A stretch of 35,932 nt of DNA from Cellvibrionales bacterium UBA2618 (GTDB lineage: Bacteria > Pseudomonadota > Gammaproteobacteria > Pseudomonadales > Porticoccaceae). Position numbers and translations under genes: made by a program. The notes under the pieces were generated by a model, which made no database searches, was not told where the DNA came from, and saw only the letters and a program-made list of their open reading frames with translations. Location of the stretch: positions 27,627 through 63,558 of the forward strand of contig DDJS01000075.1 in NCBI GenBank assembly GCA_002339165.1. Reading direction: 5' to 3'. Position 1 is the first letter of the stretch. Every line of letters starts with the position of its first letter. Below, piece after piece: positions 25,023-33,477 of the stretch.

Positions 25023-25051
25023 ATTATCGACGATTTGGACGTCGTTGTCAG
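25023..25051 (-). promoter_or_regulatory. Promoter of the hemCDXY operon
   Basis: On the minus strand CTGACA (complement of 25046-25051), a 17-nt spacer and GATAAT (complement of 25023-25028), each 5 of 6 to consensus. Transcription would start near 25016, leaving a leader of about 25 nt before the TTG of hemC. Confidence 0.6.
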
Positions 25052-25184
25052 AGATACAGGCGTATTTTCTGCGCGCGACAATTGCGATGGGTTATTGGGC
25101 TAGACCGTCGAGATCGGCAATCGAAATGGACAGCCGCGCCGATCGACAGCAAAGATTATTTTTCGATAGCAGTACACGGGAGTT

Positions 25185-25202
25185 ATTGATCTGCAGATCA
25201 AT
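25185..25202. promoter_or_regulatory. 18-bp perfect palindrome at the argH promoter, probable operator
   Basis: ATTGATCTGCAGATCAAT reads the same on both strands. It ends 4 nt before a TATACT -10-like box (25207-25212) that lies 34 nt from the argH ATG, so a bound dimeric repressor would cover the -35 and spacer. It does not match the AT-rich ArgR box as I know it. The binding factor is unknown. Confidence 0.45.
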
Positions 25203-25246
25203 TCGCTATACTCCGCACCTGAAACGATCAACAGGTAACGCCTTCA

Positions 25247-26674
25247 ATGACTGACAGCCGAGATAAAAAAACCACATCCGCGCCAAAAACTGCCGCCAAT
25301 CAAGCTTGGGGAGGGCGATTTGACGAGCCGGTGGATGACTTTGTAGCGCGCTTTACCGCCTCGGTGCAATTCGACCGCAGGCTCTATCGCGAAGATATAC
25401 AGGGTTCTATTGCACATGCGCAGATGCTTTGCGAAGTTGACGTGTTGAGCGGCGAGGAACGCGATCAAATCATCTCCGGCTTAGAGCACATCGCGGAGGA
25501 CATCGCCGCCGGTAACTTTACTTGGTCAGTAGCCCGCGAAGACGTCCATATGAATATCGAAGCGGCGCTGACCGAGCGCATCGGCAGCGTCGGCAAAAAA
25601 CTTCACACCGGGCGCTCGCGCAACGACCAAGTTGCCACCGATATCCGGCTCTGGTTGCGCCATCAGATCGACGATTTAACCACGCTAGTAGGTTTACTGC
25701 AGCGCGGCATCATCGATTTAGCAGGTCGGCACAGCGACACTATCATGCCCGGCTTTACCCACTTGCAAACCGCCCAACCGGTGACCTTTGGGCATCATTT
25801 ACTGGCCTGGAACGAGATGCTAGAGCGCGACTACAGTCGCCTCATCGATTGCCGTGAACGCCTCAACCAATGCCCCCTCGGCGCCGCGGCCCTGGCTGGA
25901 ACAACCTACCCGATCGATCGCCAGTCGAGCGCCGCAAAACTCGGCTTTGCCAAGCCCAGCGAAAATTCTCTCGACTCGGTCAGCGATCGTGATTTCGCGA
26001 TTGAATTCTGTGCCGCCGCGAGCATTTTGATGACCCATTTGTCGCGTATTTCCGAGGAGTTAATTCTATGGACCTCAGCGCAGTTCAACTTTATTCACCT
26101 ACCCGATCGTTTTTGTACCGGCTCTTCGATCATGCCGCAAAAGAAAAACCCCGACGTGCCAGAGTTGGTGCGCGGTAAAACCGGCCGCGTCAACGGCAAT
26201 CTTATCGCCCTACTGACGCTGATGAAATCCCAGCCATTGGCCTACAACAAGGACAACCAAGAAGATAAAGAACCACTGTTCGATAGCGTCGATACCGTCG
26301 CCGACTGCCTGCGCGCATTCGCCGACATGGTGCCGGCCATTGTTGCCAACAAAGACGCGATGTACAGCGCTGCCAAGGCTGGCTTTTCGACCGCTACTGA
26401 TCTTGCTGACTACCTAGTCGGTCGCGGAATTGCCTTTCGCGACGCTCATGAAATCGTCGGTAAATCGGTTGCATATGGCATTCATAAAGCCATCGATCTG
26501 TCGGATATGTCGCTGGCAGAGCTGCGCCAGTTCGCCCCTGAAATCAATGCCGATGTGTTTGACGTTCTGACACTCGAGGGCTCTGTCGCAGCGCGCTCAC
26601 ATCACGGAGGTACTGCGCCCAGTGCGGTCGCAGCGGCGACGCTGAGGGCACTGGCGCGGCTTGAAAATCGCTAG
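25247..26674 (+). CDS. argH: Argininosuccinate lyase
   Basis: Last step of arginine synthesis: splits argininosuccinate to arginine and fumarate. Fumarase/aspartase superfamily signature GSSIMPQKKNPDVPELVRGK near residues 290-310. Other blocks are WGGRF at the start, EDVHMNIEAALTERIG, KLHTGRSRNDQVATDIRLW, PGFTHLQTAQPVTFGHHLLAW and PLGAAALAGTTYPIDR. 475 residues, about 15 more than E. coli because of a Lys/Thr/Ala-rich N-terminal lead. ATG at 25247. It is divergent from hemC, as in Pseudomonas, but without the algZ-algR pair that lies between them there. Confidence 0.98.
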   Translation: MTDSRDKKTTSAPKTAANQAWGGRFDEPVDDFVARFTASVQFDRRLYREDIQGSIAHAQMLCEVDVLSGEERDQIISGLEHIAEDIAAGNFTWSVAREDVHMNIEAALTERIGSVGKKLHTGRSRNDQVATDIRLWLRHQIDDLTTLVGLLQRGIIDLAGRHSDTIMPGFTHLQTAQPVTFGHHLLAWNEMLERDYSRLIDCRERLNQCPLGAAALAGTTYPIDRQSSAAKLGFAKPSENSLDSVSDRDFAIEFCAAASILMTHLSRISEELILWTSAQFNFIHLPDRFCTGSSIMPQKKNPDVPELVRGKTGRVNGNLIALLTLMKSQPLAYNKDNQEDKEPLFDSVDTVADCLRAFADMVPAIVANKDAMYSAAKAGFSTATDLADYLVGRGIAFRDAHEIVGKSVAYGIHKAIDLSDMSLAELRQFAPEINADVFDVLTLEGSVAARSHHGGTAPSAVAAATLRALARLENR

Positions 26675-26998
26675 ACGAGAGTTTTCTGCGGGTTAGCCGC
26701 GGCGAAGAGGATGGCACAAATTTTGTGCCCGCCGAGAAAATCCGCCGGGGCAGTTGATCTTCGACTGCTGTGAATTCGAGCGTTGTGAACGGACGGCCAT
26801 TAAGCGCTGTGCACAGCCGTCACTGCGACCCTCAGCGGGTATTGGGCATCAGTAAGACCACGCGGCGCATATCATGCTCGTGCCGCTAATCCGTATCGAT
26901 GCTTTTGCGCCCTAACTAGCAGATCGCAGTTGCCAAGACTTAGCACAGAGCGCTGCGTCCGACGCGTTGTGACAGAGCCAGCCAAGCCATTACTTGCA
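26675..26998. other. 324-nt gap downstream of argH and of the NTF2-like gene
   Basis: No gene or RNA was recognised. Two inverted repeats stand out: GGCACAAATTTTGTGCC at 26713-26729 (8-nt arms around one base), 39 nt past the argH stop, and the perfect 12-bp palindrome GCTGTGCACAGC at 26806-26817. Neither is followed by a T-run. This is unusually long empty sequence for this tightly packed window. Confidence 0.4.
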
Positions 26999-27405
26999 CT
27001 ACGACGACGGATTTTTGTGTTGTTGCGCAGCCAGCATTTTGCCCATATTTTCATGGATCAGACGCACCGCCTTGAGTGGACGTACCATCACCTTAAAGTC
27101 AATGATTTGACCGCTGTAGTCCCACGTCAGCATGTCCACGCCATTCACGGTAATACCATTAATTTTCACCTGAAACTCTAATATGGCATGACCGTCGCTG
27201 GTCAATTCACGCGTGTAGACAAAGCTTTCATTAAAAAAACCTGCAAGGCCGCCGCTAGATACTGGGTGGTCAGGGCCTTGCCCACCAGCGGTGTATGCAG
27301 CACTGGCGAATGAAACACGCAGTGATCGGCCAGCAACCCATTAAGACCCGCAACGTCACGATCCCTAGCAATTTGATGCCAAACAGCAAGCGTATCTATC
27401 GCCAT
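26999..27405 (-). pseudogene. NTF2/SnoaL-like protein, split by a -1 frameshift at a T7 run
   Basis: Two overlapping frames together make one 135-residue small cone-fold protein. Frame 0 starts at ATG 27405 (MAIDTLAVWHQIARDRDV ... LLADHCVFHSPVLHTPLVGK) and would stop at 27202. The -1 frame supplies the rest (NESFVYTRELTSDGHAILEF ... VNGVDMLTWDYSGQIIDFKVMVRPLKA) and stops at 26999. The pattern fits nuclear transport factor 2 / SnoaL-like proteins; enzyme function cannot be told. The switch falls at coding-strand T TTT TTA (27238-27232) within seven Ts. A lost T (T8 to T7), a base-calling error, or true -1 slippage would each explain it. The C-terminal half shows conserved-looking codons with no other lesion, so it is not old decay. 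It lies 163 nt downstream of cyaY on the same strand. Confidence 0.7.
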
Positions 27406-27568
27406 AAGATTCTACTAAATTTGCCGATTGGTGTCTGCCACTAGCGCAATAGAACATCTCCACATCGGCAGCCTACTCAGCACTATTTTAGTTGACCAAA
27501 CAGCAAACAATGAATAAATTTTATGACGTCACGATGGCAGAAACCTCAGACAGTCATAACGGTCAAAA

Positions 27569-27889
27569 CTACAGGGAAAAGACCACCGATTCATCCGCCT
27601 GCGCCAGAAACGCCCGACTGAGCATGTCAGAGAGCAGGTCACCACTTTGGGTATCGTGCCAAGCGTCGTGCTGCCAGATAAAATGGAAGCCGCCCGACCG
27701 ATCGGCCAACCACACTTCGCGGGTTGCCGCCTGGCGAGATAAAATGATTTGACTGGCGTTACTCTCGACCGTAATGGTCAATAAACCGCCGGTATTTTCA
27801 TAATCCACATCAACTCCAGAATCATCGATTTGGTATTCGATGCGCTCCATTAGGTCATCAACTCGTTGGCGGTACTCTGTTTCGTTCAT
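27569..27889 (-). CDS. cyaY: Iron-sulfur cluster assembly protein CyaY (bacterial frataxin)
   Basis: Small acidic iron-binding protein that modulates IscS during Fe-S cluster assembly. 106 residues, as in E. coli. The acidic first helix (TEYRQRVDDLMERIEYQIDDSGVDVDYENTGGLLTITV) and the sheet block QIILSRQAATREVWLADRSGGFHF are typical. It ends in a DLLSDMLSRAF helix. ATG at 27889 with GGAAAA upstream. Divergent from lptM-lysA, as in Pseudomonas and E. coli. Confidence 0.96.
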   Translation of the reverse strand: MNETEYRQRVDDLMERIEYQIDDSGVDVDYENTGGLLTITVESNASQIILSRQAATREVWLADRSGGFHFIWQHDAWHDTQSGDLLSDMLSRAFLAQADESVVFSL

Positions 27890-27926
27890 ATTATTTTTCC
27901 AGTGACTGTATCGACAGTATAATAGT

Positions 27927-27956
27927 TTGAGAGTGTTGCGCCAGTGCGGCTATACT
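27927..27956 (+). promoter_or_regulatory. Promoter of the lptM-lysA-dapF-DUF484 operon
   Basis: TTGAGA (27927-27932), an 18-nt spacer and TATACT (27951-27956) lie 25 nt before the lptM ATG. An ACTGT-ATCG-ACAGT inverted repeat (27905-27918) lies just upstream, between this promoter and cyaY. Confidence 0.5.
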
Positions 27957-27981
27957 TGCGGGCTTCACAAGGTGGAAATAT

Positions 27982-28122
27982 ATGCTGCGAAGACCGACGC
28001 TTACGCTACTTCTGGTCGCACTAACTGCCGTACTTTATGGCTGTGGCAATAAAGGCGACCTGTACCTGCCCGAGGAATCGGCCGAGACATTTTATCCCAG
28101 CAATGCGGAGCTGCAAGAATGA
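27982..28122 (+). CDS. lptM: Small lipoprotein LptM (YifL family)
   Basis: 46-residue lipoprotein. Signal MLRRPTLTLLLVALTAVLYGC ends in the lipobox LYGC (Cys21). Directly after it comes CGNKGDLYLPEE, close to the family motif CGxKGPLYxP. In E. coli LptM (YifL) helps LptD form its correct disulfides in the LPS transport machine; that role here is by family. GGTGGA lies 7 nt upstream of the ATG. The stop overlaps the lysA start as ATGA, so the pair is translationally coupled. Gene order lptM-lysA is conserved in gammaproteobacteria. Confidence 0.9.
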   Translation: MLRRPTLTLLLVALTAVLYGCGNKGDLYLPEESAETFYPSNAELQE

Positions 28123-29381
28123 CCGGACTCAAACAGGTAAATCAACAGCTTTGGCTTGACGCTGTCCCTCTGTGTGACATTGCACAGCAGTACTCGACCC
28201 CTTGCTATGCCTACAGTCAAAACGTTATAGAGAAAAATTTTGGCGATTACCAAAACGTCCTTAACAACCAACCACACCTGATTTGCTTTGCGGTTAAGGC
28301 CAATTCTAACATTGCCATTTTACAAACCCTCGCCCGCTTGGGCGCCGGTTTCGACATAGTTTCTATGGGTGAATTGGAACGCGTTTTAATCGCCGGAGGT
28401 AAAGCCGAAAAGGTGGTGTTCTCGGGCGTCGGAAAAACCGCCGACGAAATGCGCCGCGCGCTCGAAGTTGGCATTCACTGCTTCAATGTAGAATCTGAAG
28501 CTGAGCTTTGCCTGCTCGATCAAACAGCCGACGACATGGGTCTAGTCGCTCCGGTATCGATGCGCATCAATCCCGACGTCGATGCTGGCACGCACCCCTA
28601 CATAGCCACCGGGCTCAAAGAAAGTAAATTTGGTATCAACATCGACTGCGCTGAAGATACCTATGCCCGCGCCGCGGCGATGACCCATATACGCGTACTT
28701 GGGATCGACTGTCACATAGGCTCTCAAATTACCGAGGTTGCGCCCTTTATTGAAGCTTTAGAACACCTTATCGCACTGGTGGATCGGCTCGCACTGACGG
28801 GTATCGAGCTAGAGCATATCGATATCGGGGGCGGATTGGGCGTGCGCTATCGCGACGAGTGCCCACCCTCCATCGAGGACTATCTGCAGCCGATACTCGC
28901 GCAGTTTAAATCCCGTTCAGAAACCCTTATTCTCGAGCCAGGTCGCTCGATTACTGCCGATGCCGGCGTGCTCATCACGCGAGTTCAATACCTTAAAAAT
29001 AATGGCGAAAAACATTTTGCCATGATCGATGCTGCGATGAATGATATTCTTCGGCCCGCACTCTATGAGGCTTGGATGGATATCAAACCGGTAGAAACCA
29101 ATGCCACTGCGGCGGCAATTGAATATGACATTGTCGGCCCGGTCTGCGAATCTACCGACGTTTTGGGTCGCAACCGATCACTGGCTATCGGCGCCGGCGA
29201 TCTGCTCTGCATCTGCGATGCCGGCGCCTACGGCTTTAGTATGAGTTCAAATTACAACAGCCGACCACGGCCAGCAGAAGTAATGGTGCACGGCAGTGAG
29301 GTTCATCTAATCAGGGCACGCGAGAGCCTCGCTGACCTGACCCGAGGGGAACACTTATTGCCGGAGCAAAAAAACCGATGA
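28119..29381 (+). CDS. lysA: Diaminopimelate decarboxylase
   Basis: PLP enzyme that decarboxylates meso-diaminopimelate to L-lysine. The PLP lysine is in ICFAVKANSN (residue ~53). Further blocks are the family motif GAGFDIVSMGEL, FSGVGKTADEM, the HIGSQI turn, the PLP phosphate loop DIGGGLGVRY, LILEPGRSI, and the C-terminal GPVCESTDVLG with the Cys that contacts substrate across the dimer. 420 residues, typical. Overlaps lptM and dapF by 4 nt each. Confidence 0.98.
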   Translation: MTGLKQVNQQLWLDAVPLCDIAQQYSTPCYAYSQNVIEKNFGDYQNVLNNQPHLICFAVKANSNIAILQTLARLGAGFDIVSMGELERVLIAGGKAEKVVFSGVGKTADEMRRALEVGIHCFNVESEAELCLLDQTADDMGLVAPVSMRINPDVDAGTHPYIATGLKESKFGINIDCAEDTYARAAAMTHIRVLGIDCHIGSQITEVAPFIEALEHLIALVDRLALTGIELEHIDIGGGLGVRYRDECPPSIEDYLQPILAQFKSRSETLILEPGRSITADAGVLITRVQYLKNNGEKHFAMIDAAMNDILRPALYEAWMDIKPVETNATAAAIEYDIVGPVCESTDVLGRNRSLAIGAGDLLCICDAGAYGFSMSSNYNSRPRPAEVMVHGSEVHLIRARESLADLTRGEHLLPEQKNR

Positions 29382-30208
29382 TGGCGCCATTTTCAAAGAT
29401 GCACGGTTTGGGTAACGATTTTGTAGTGCTCGAATCGCTGACGCAAAATATCCACATCAACCCGACCATGGTGCGTAAAATCTCCGACCGTCATACTGGG
29501 ATTGGCTGCGATCAATTACTGGTAATTGCCCCACCTGGCGATGGCGCATGCGACTTCAGTGTGCGCTATTTTAATGCTGACGGTAGTGAAGCCGAGCAGT
29601 GTGGCAACGGACTGCGCTGCGCTGCTCGCTACGTGTTTGATAAAAAATTCACTGGCAAACGCTCGCTACAGTTGCAGACCGCAACCGGCGTCATGGCTGT
29701 AGACATCAATGACGATAATTCGATCACCGCCAATATGGGTCAACCCGAACTGGAGCCAGCACAGGTGCCATTTTCCGCGGTTCAGCGATCGGTGCTATAC
29801 CCGATCGAGGTGGATGGCGACCATTATCAGATTGGCGTGGTCTCAATGGGCAACCCCCACGCAGTTCTAAAGGTGCCCTGTGTCGCCAACGCTGAAGTCG
29901 CTGCACTCGGCCCAAAGTTAGAACAGCATCCGCGATTTTGTAATCGGGTCAATGTGGGGTTTATGCAAATCGAAAGCCGCCAGCACATAAATTTGCGCGT
30001 TCATGAGCGCGGTGCCGGCGAAACCAAAGCCTGCGGCACAGGTGCTTGTGCTGCAGTGGTAGCGGGAATCCAACAACAACTGTTAGAATCGTCGGTGCGT
30101 GTCTCGCTACCCGGCGGCGCTCTAACCATAGAGTGGTCGGGAGAGGGCCACTCCCTTAGTATGACCGGGCCGGCCGTCAACGTATTCAACGGGTATATAA
30201 AAATATGA
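29378..30208 (+). CDS. dapF: Diaminopimelate epimerase
   Basis: Converts LL- to meso-diaminopimelate, used for peptidoglycan and as the LysA substrate. Both catalytic cysteines are present: EQCGNGLRCAARYV (residue ~75) and ETKACGTGACAAVVAG (~219). The start carries FSKMHGLGNDFVVLE. 276 residues, like E. coli (274). ATGATG start overlapping the lysA stop; the stop overlaps the DUF484 start by 4 nt. Confidence 0.99.
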   Translation: MMAPFSKMHGLGNDFVVLESLTQNIHINPTMVRKISDRHTGIGCDQLLVIAPPGDGACDFSVRYFNADGSEAEQCGNGLRCAARYVFDKKFTGKRSLQLQTATGVMAVDINDDNSITANMGQPELEPAQVPFSAVQRSVLYPIEVDGDHYQIGVVSMGNPHAVLKVPCVANAEVAALGPKLEQHPRFCNRVNVGFMQIESRQHINLRVHERGAGETKACGTGACAAVVAGIQQQLLESSVRVSLPGGALTIEWSGEGHSLSMTGPAVNVFNGYIKI

Positions 30209-30900
30209 AGAACAATGAACAAATCGACATGAGTCAAACCGTGAGCGATTTTTTGCGCGAAAACCCAACCTATTTGTATGATCATCCAGAGATTCTCGAG
30301 GAACTTTACCTGCCGCATGCCACTGGGTCTGCCATTTCATTGGTAGAGCGCCAGGTTGGGCGCTTGCGCGAGCGCAATGAAGAGCTGCGCACACGACTCG
30401 ATGTGCTCAGCGGCCAGGCTAACGAAAACCAACAATTACTTAAAAAGACGCAGTCATTGATTATGGCGGTACTCGATACGCAAAGCCTCGAGCAGATGGT
30501 AGACGTTCTTTACGAGCGGATGAATCGCGATTTTTCGGTCGAATTTTGCAGTCTAACCCTTTTGGCAACGGCAAAAAAGATTGGCCCATCGTCGGCTCGC
30601 TGCGCGAGCCAAGCCGCGGCTAAACGCGAGATTGCATCGATCTTGAAAGCCAAGGTTTTGTGCGGCGTAGTGCGCGATCGAGAACGTGCTTTTCTATTTG
30701 GTGAGCAGGGCAGCGCTATCGGCTCCATCGCCGCGGTTGTTATTCAACACAAGCGGCCGCTGGCGGTACTCTCGGTGGGGCATCGCGACGCGAACCATTA
30801 CACCTCAGAAACCGGCACCCTGTTTCTCAGTTATCTCGGCAACGTCCTCAACCACGTCATCGAGCGATTTTTAAACGACAGCGGCACGACCGGCCATTAA
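30205..30900 (+). CDS. DUF484 family protein (GAF-like)
   Basis: 231-residue cytoplasmic protein of the DUF484/YigA family, unknown function. The N-terminal signature VSDFLRENPTYLYDHPEILEEL is followed by a helix with coiled-coil character (SLVERQVGRLRERNEELRTRLDVL). A GAF-like domain comes next (residues ~90-220) ending in GTLFLSYLGNVLNHVIERFL. Coupled to dapF by ATGA. In E. coli and Pseudomonas xerC follows; here the next gene is rnr on the opposite strand, and the two stop codons share the bases TTAA. Confidence 0.93.
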   Translation: MKNNEQIDMSQTVSDFLRENPTYLYDHPEILEELYLPHATGSAISLVERQVGRLRERNEELRTRLDVLSGQANENQQLLKKTQSLIMAVLDTQSLEQMVDVLYERMNRDFSVEFCSLTLLATAKKIGPSSARCASQAAAKREIASILKAKVLCGVVRDRERAFLFGEQGSAIGSIAAVVIQHKRPLAVLSVGHRDANHYTSETGTLFLSYLGNVLNHVIERFLNDSGTTGH

Positions 30901-33287
30901 CCCTGTTTACCGCGGCGCGAAGAGGGTTTTTGGGTAGCGCTTGTAGCGCGTTTTTTGGACGATTTTCGCCGTGACTTTGACGGCTTTTGACGGTCGTTAT
31001 TGGCAGCCCCTCCAGCGCGTGAATGGGACGCTTTTTTTCCATCGGTACCGGACGCGTCGGATGACACCAGTTCAAAATCAATTTTACGCTCATCGAGGTT
31101 AACCCGCGCCACTATCACGCGAAGGCGCTGGCCCAAGCGGAACACACGTCCCGTTCGTTCGCCGATCATGCGCTGTTGCGCGGCCTCATGATAGTAGTAA
31201 TCCTTAGGCAATCCGGTGACGTGAATCAAACCCTCAACGTATAGATCGTCGAGCATCACAAACAACCCGAAGCCGGTGACCGCACTCACCACACCGGTAT
31301 ATTCTTCCCCGACACGATCGAGTAAATATTCGCATTTTAACCAGTTGACCACATCCCGCGTGGCCTCGTCGGCACGCCGCTCAGTGATCGACAAATTAGC
31401 TCCGACATCGGTCAATTGCTGCTGCCCGTAGGGGTAGATATCGGCCGATAAAGCCAGCTCATCATGCTCGATGCGACGCACCTGAGCGATCTTTTTGGGC
31501 CCCCTAATCAAGCCCTTTAAAGCGCGATGAACCAGCAGGTCAGCATAGCGTCGAATGGGCGAGGTGAAATGCGTGTATGCGTCATAAGCGAGCCCGAAGT
31601 GGCCTTGGTTATCCGCCTGGTAGACCGCCTGACTCATCGAGCGCAACAGCACCGACTGAATCACCGAAGCGTCATCTCGCCCCACCACCGACTTCAAGAC
31701 ACGCTGGTAATCCTCTGGTTGCGGTGCCTCGCCGCCGCCCAACCCAATACCCAACTCACCAAGAAACTCGCGTAACCCAGTCAGTCGCTCTTCACTGGGA
31801 CCGCCATGAACCCGAAACAGCGCCGGTACTTTAGCCTTTTCCAATAGCTGTGCGGCGCACACGTTGGCGCACAGCATACACTCCTCGATCAAACGGTGAG
31901 CAGCCGTTCGGTCGACCGGTACAATCTGGCTTATTTTGCGCTGGGCATCAAACAGGATACGCGTTTCCTGTGATTCAAAATCGATTGCGCCACGCTGGCT
32001 CCGCCGTTCGTTGAGCCGCTGATAAAGATGGTTCAAGGCATCGACCTGCGGCACGATGCTGGCGAACTGCCGGCGCATAACCTGGGATTCAGCATTATCG
32101 GTTTCAGCGATAATCTGCGCGACCTGAGTGTAGGTCATACGCGCGTGCGAGTGCATGGTCGCCTCGTAAAACTGGTAGCGCTGAATATCGCCCGCGGGAT
32201 CGATGTGCATCTCACAGACCATGCACAGACGATCTTGCTTGGGTACCAATGAACAGAGCCCATTGGAGAGCTTTTCCGGTAACATAGGTACCACATGATT
32301 GGGAAAGTAGACCGAATTACCGCGTTCCGATGCCTCCCTATCAAGCGCCGAACCGATCTCCACATAGTGCGATACGTCAGCGATAGCCACAATTAATCGC
32401 CAACCTCCGCGTGGCTTGGGCTCGCAGTAGACGGCATCATCAAAGTCGCGGGCATCCTCGCCATCGATGGTGATAAGGGGTGTGCTACGTAAATCCTCTC
32501 GATGCGCCGCATGCTCTACGGTTGCGTCGATGGCATCGGCTTGCGATGCAACATCATCGCTCCACTGATGAGGAATACCATAGTTGCGGATCGCCATTTC
32601 AATCTCGAGCCCAGGATCGAGATGATCGCCGAGCACCTCGACAATATGACCGACTGGCGGACTGTTCCGCGATGGCGGCTCGACGATATCTAAAAGTACG
32701 ATTTGCCCAGCCTCTGCACCACATACATAGCCTGTAGGCACGACAATATCCTGACTGATACGTGGATTGTCAGGGCGCACAAAACTGATCTCGCTCTCGC
32801 GAAAATAGCGTCCGACAATCTGCACCGTCGGCCGTTCAACGACATCCACCAAGGTTCCTTCAGGGCGACCCCGTCGATCCCATCCAGAAATCCGCACGAG
32901 CACGATATCGCCATCGAACACGCGTCTCATCTGAGCGCTTGAAAGATAGATGTCCTGACCGCCACCACTCGGGGCAACGAAACCATAGCCCTCTGGATGA
33001 CCAATCACCCGCCCCTTGGTTAGGTTGAGTTTGTCCAGCGTACCGTAACCGCCGCGGCGATTGCAGGCCAACTGCCCGTCGCGCTCCATGGCCGCTAGGC
33101 GCCGGCGCATACCCTCGATCTGGTCGGCATTAGACAAATCAAGATCGGTACAAATTTGCCCGTGGGTCAGCGGTCCGACACTGCTGCTCAGGTAATCAAG
33201 TATAAATTCGCGACTGGGTACCGGGGACGAGTATTTTTTCGCCTCACGCGCGGCAAACGGATCGCTGGAAGGGTTTTTTTTTGGCAT
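30897..33287 (-). CDS. rnr: Ribonuclease R
   Basis: 3'-to-5' exoribonuclease able to degrade structured RNA; active in cold, stationary phase and trans-translation. Domains in order: N-terminal winged helix (SREFILDYLSSSVGPLTHGQI, ~25-85), two cold-shock domains (GRVIGHPEGYGFVAP at ~92), and the RNB catalytic domain with the metal-binding Asp cluster GEDARDFDDAVY (~274-285). Then RRYADLLVHRAL, an S1 domain (YTGVVSAVTGFGLFVMLDDLYVEGLIHV, ~650), and a Lys/Arg/Ser-rich tail of ~60 residues. 796 residues, close to E. coli (813). ATG at 33287 with a weak AGAAAG site. It has its own likely promoter and a long leader. Confidence 0.98.
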   Translation of the reverse strand: MPKKNPSSDPFAAREAKKYSSPVPSREFILDYLSSSVGPLTHGQICTDLDLSNADQIEGMRRRLAAMERDGQLACNRRGGYGTLDKLNLTKGRVIGHPEGYGFVAPSGGGQDIYLSSAQMRRVFDGDIVLVRISGWDRRGRPEGTLVDVVERPTVQIVGRYFRESEISFVRPDNPRISQDIVVPTGYVCGAEAGQIVLLDIVEPPSRNSPPVGHIVEVLGDHLDPGLEIEMAIRNYGIPHQWSDDVASQADAIDATVEHAAHREDLRSTPLITIDGEDARDFDDAVYCEPKPRGGWRLIVAIADVSHYVEIGSALDREASERGNSVYFPNHVVPMLPEKLSNGLCSLVPKQDRLCMVCEMHIDPAGDIQRYQFYEATMHSHARMTYTQVAQIIAETDNAESQVMRRQFASIVPQVDALNHLYQRLNERRSQRGAIDFESQETRILFDAQRKISQIVPVDRTAAHRLIEECMLCANVCAAQLLEKAKVPALFRVHGGPSEERLTGLREFLGELGIGLGGGEAPQPEDYQRVLKSVVGRDDASVIQSVLLRSMSQAVYQADNQGHFGLAYDAYTHFTSPIRRYADLLVHRALKGLIRGPKKIAQVRRIEHDELALSADIYPYGQQQLTDVGANLSITERRADEATRDVVNWLKCEYLLDRVGEEYTGVVSAVTGFGLFVMLDDLYVEGLIHVTGLPKDYYYHEAAQQRMIGERTGRVFRLGQRLRVIVARVNLDERKIDFELVSSDASGTDGKKASHSRAGGAANNDRQKPSKSRRKSSKKRATSATQKPSSRRGKQG

Positions 33288-33477
33288 GTCATTACTTTCT
33301 AGGGCTGGGTAGGAGGAGAGCTGGGCCGATCAAGTGTTTAACCGCGCCGGCTCAATGAAACAGATTGGTTCAGTCTATGCCCATCCAAGCGTTGTGTAAA
33401 AGGGTTTCTTTTTGGCCCTGCACAGTGGATGTGCGCTAGGGTTTGAATAACCCCCATAATGCCAAGCGTAAACAAAA

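Noticed and set aside
25185..25202. Palindrome upstream of argH as an ArgR operator
   Set aside because: The known ArgR box is a longer AT-rich imperfect repeat; this sequence has a CTGCAG centre and does not fit, so the binding protein is left open.
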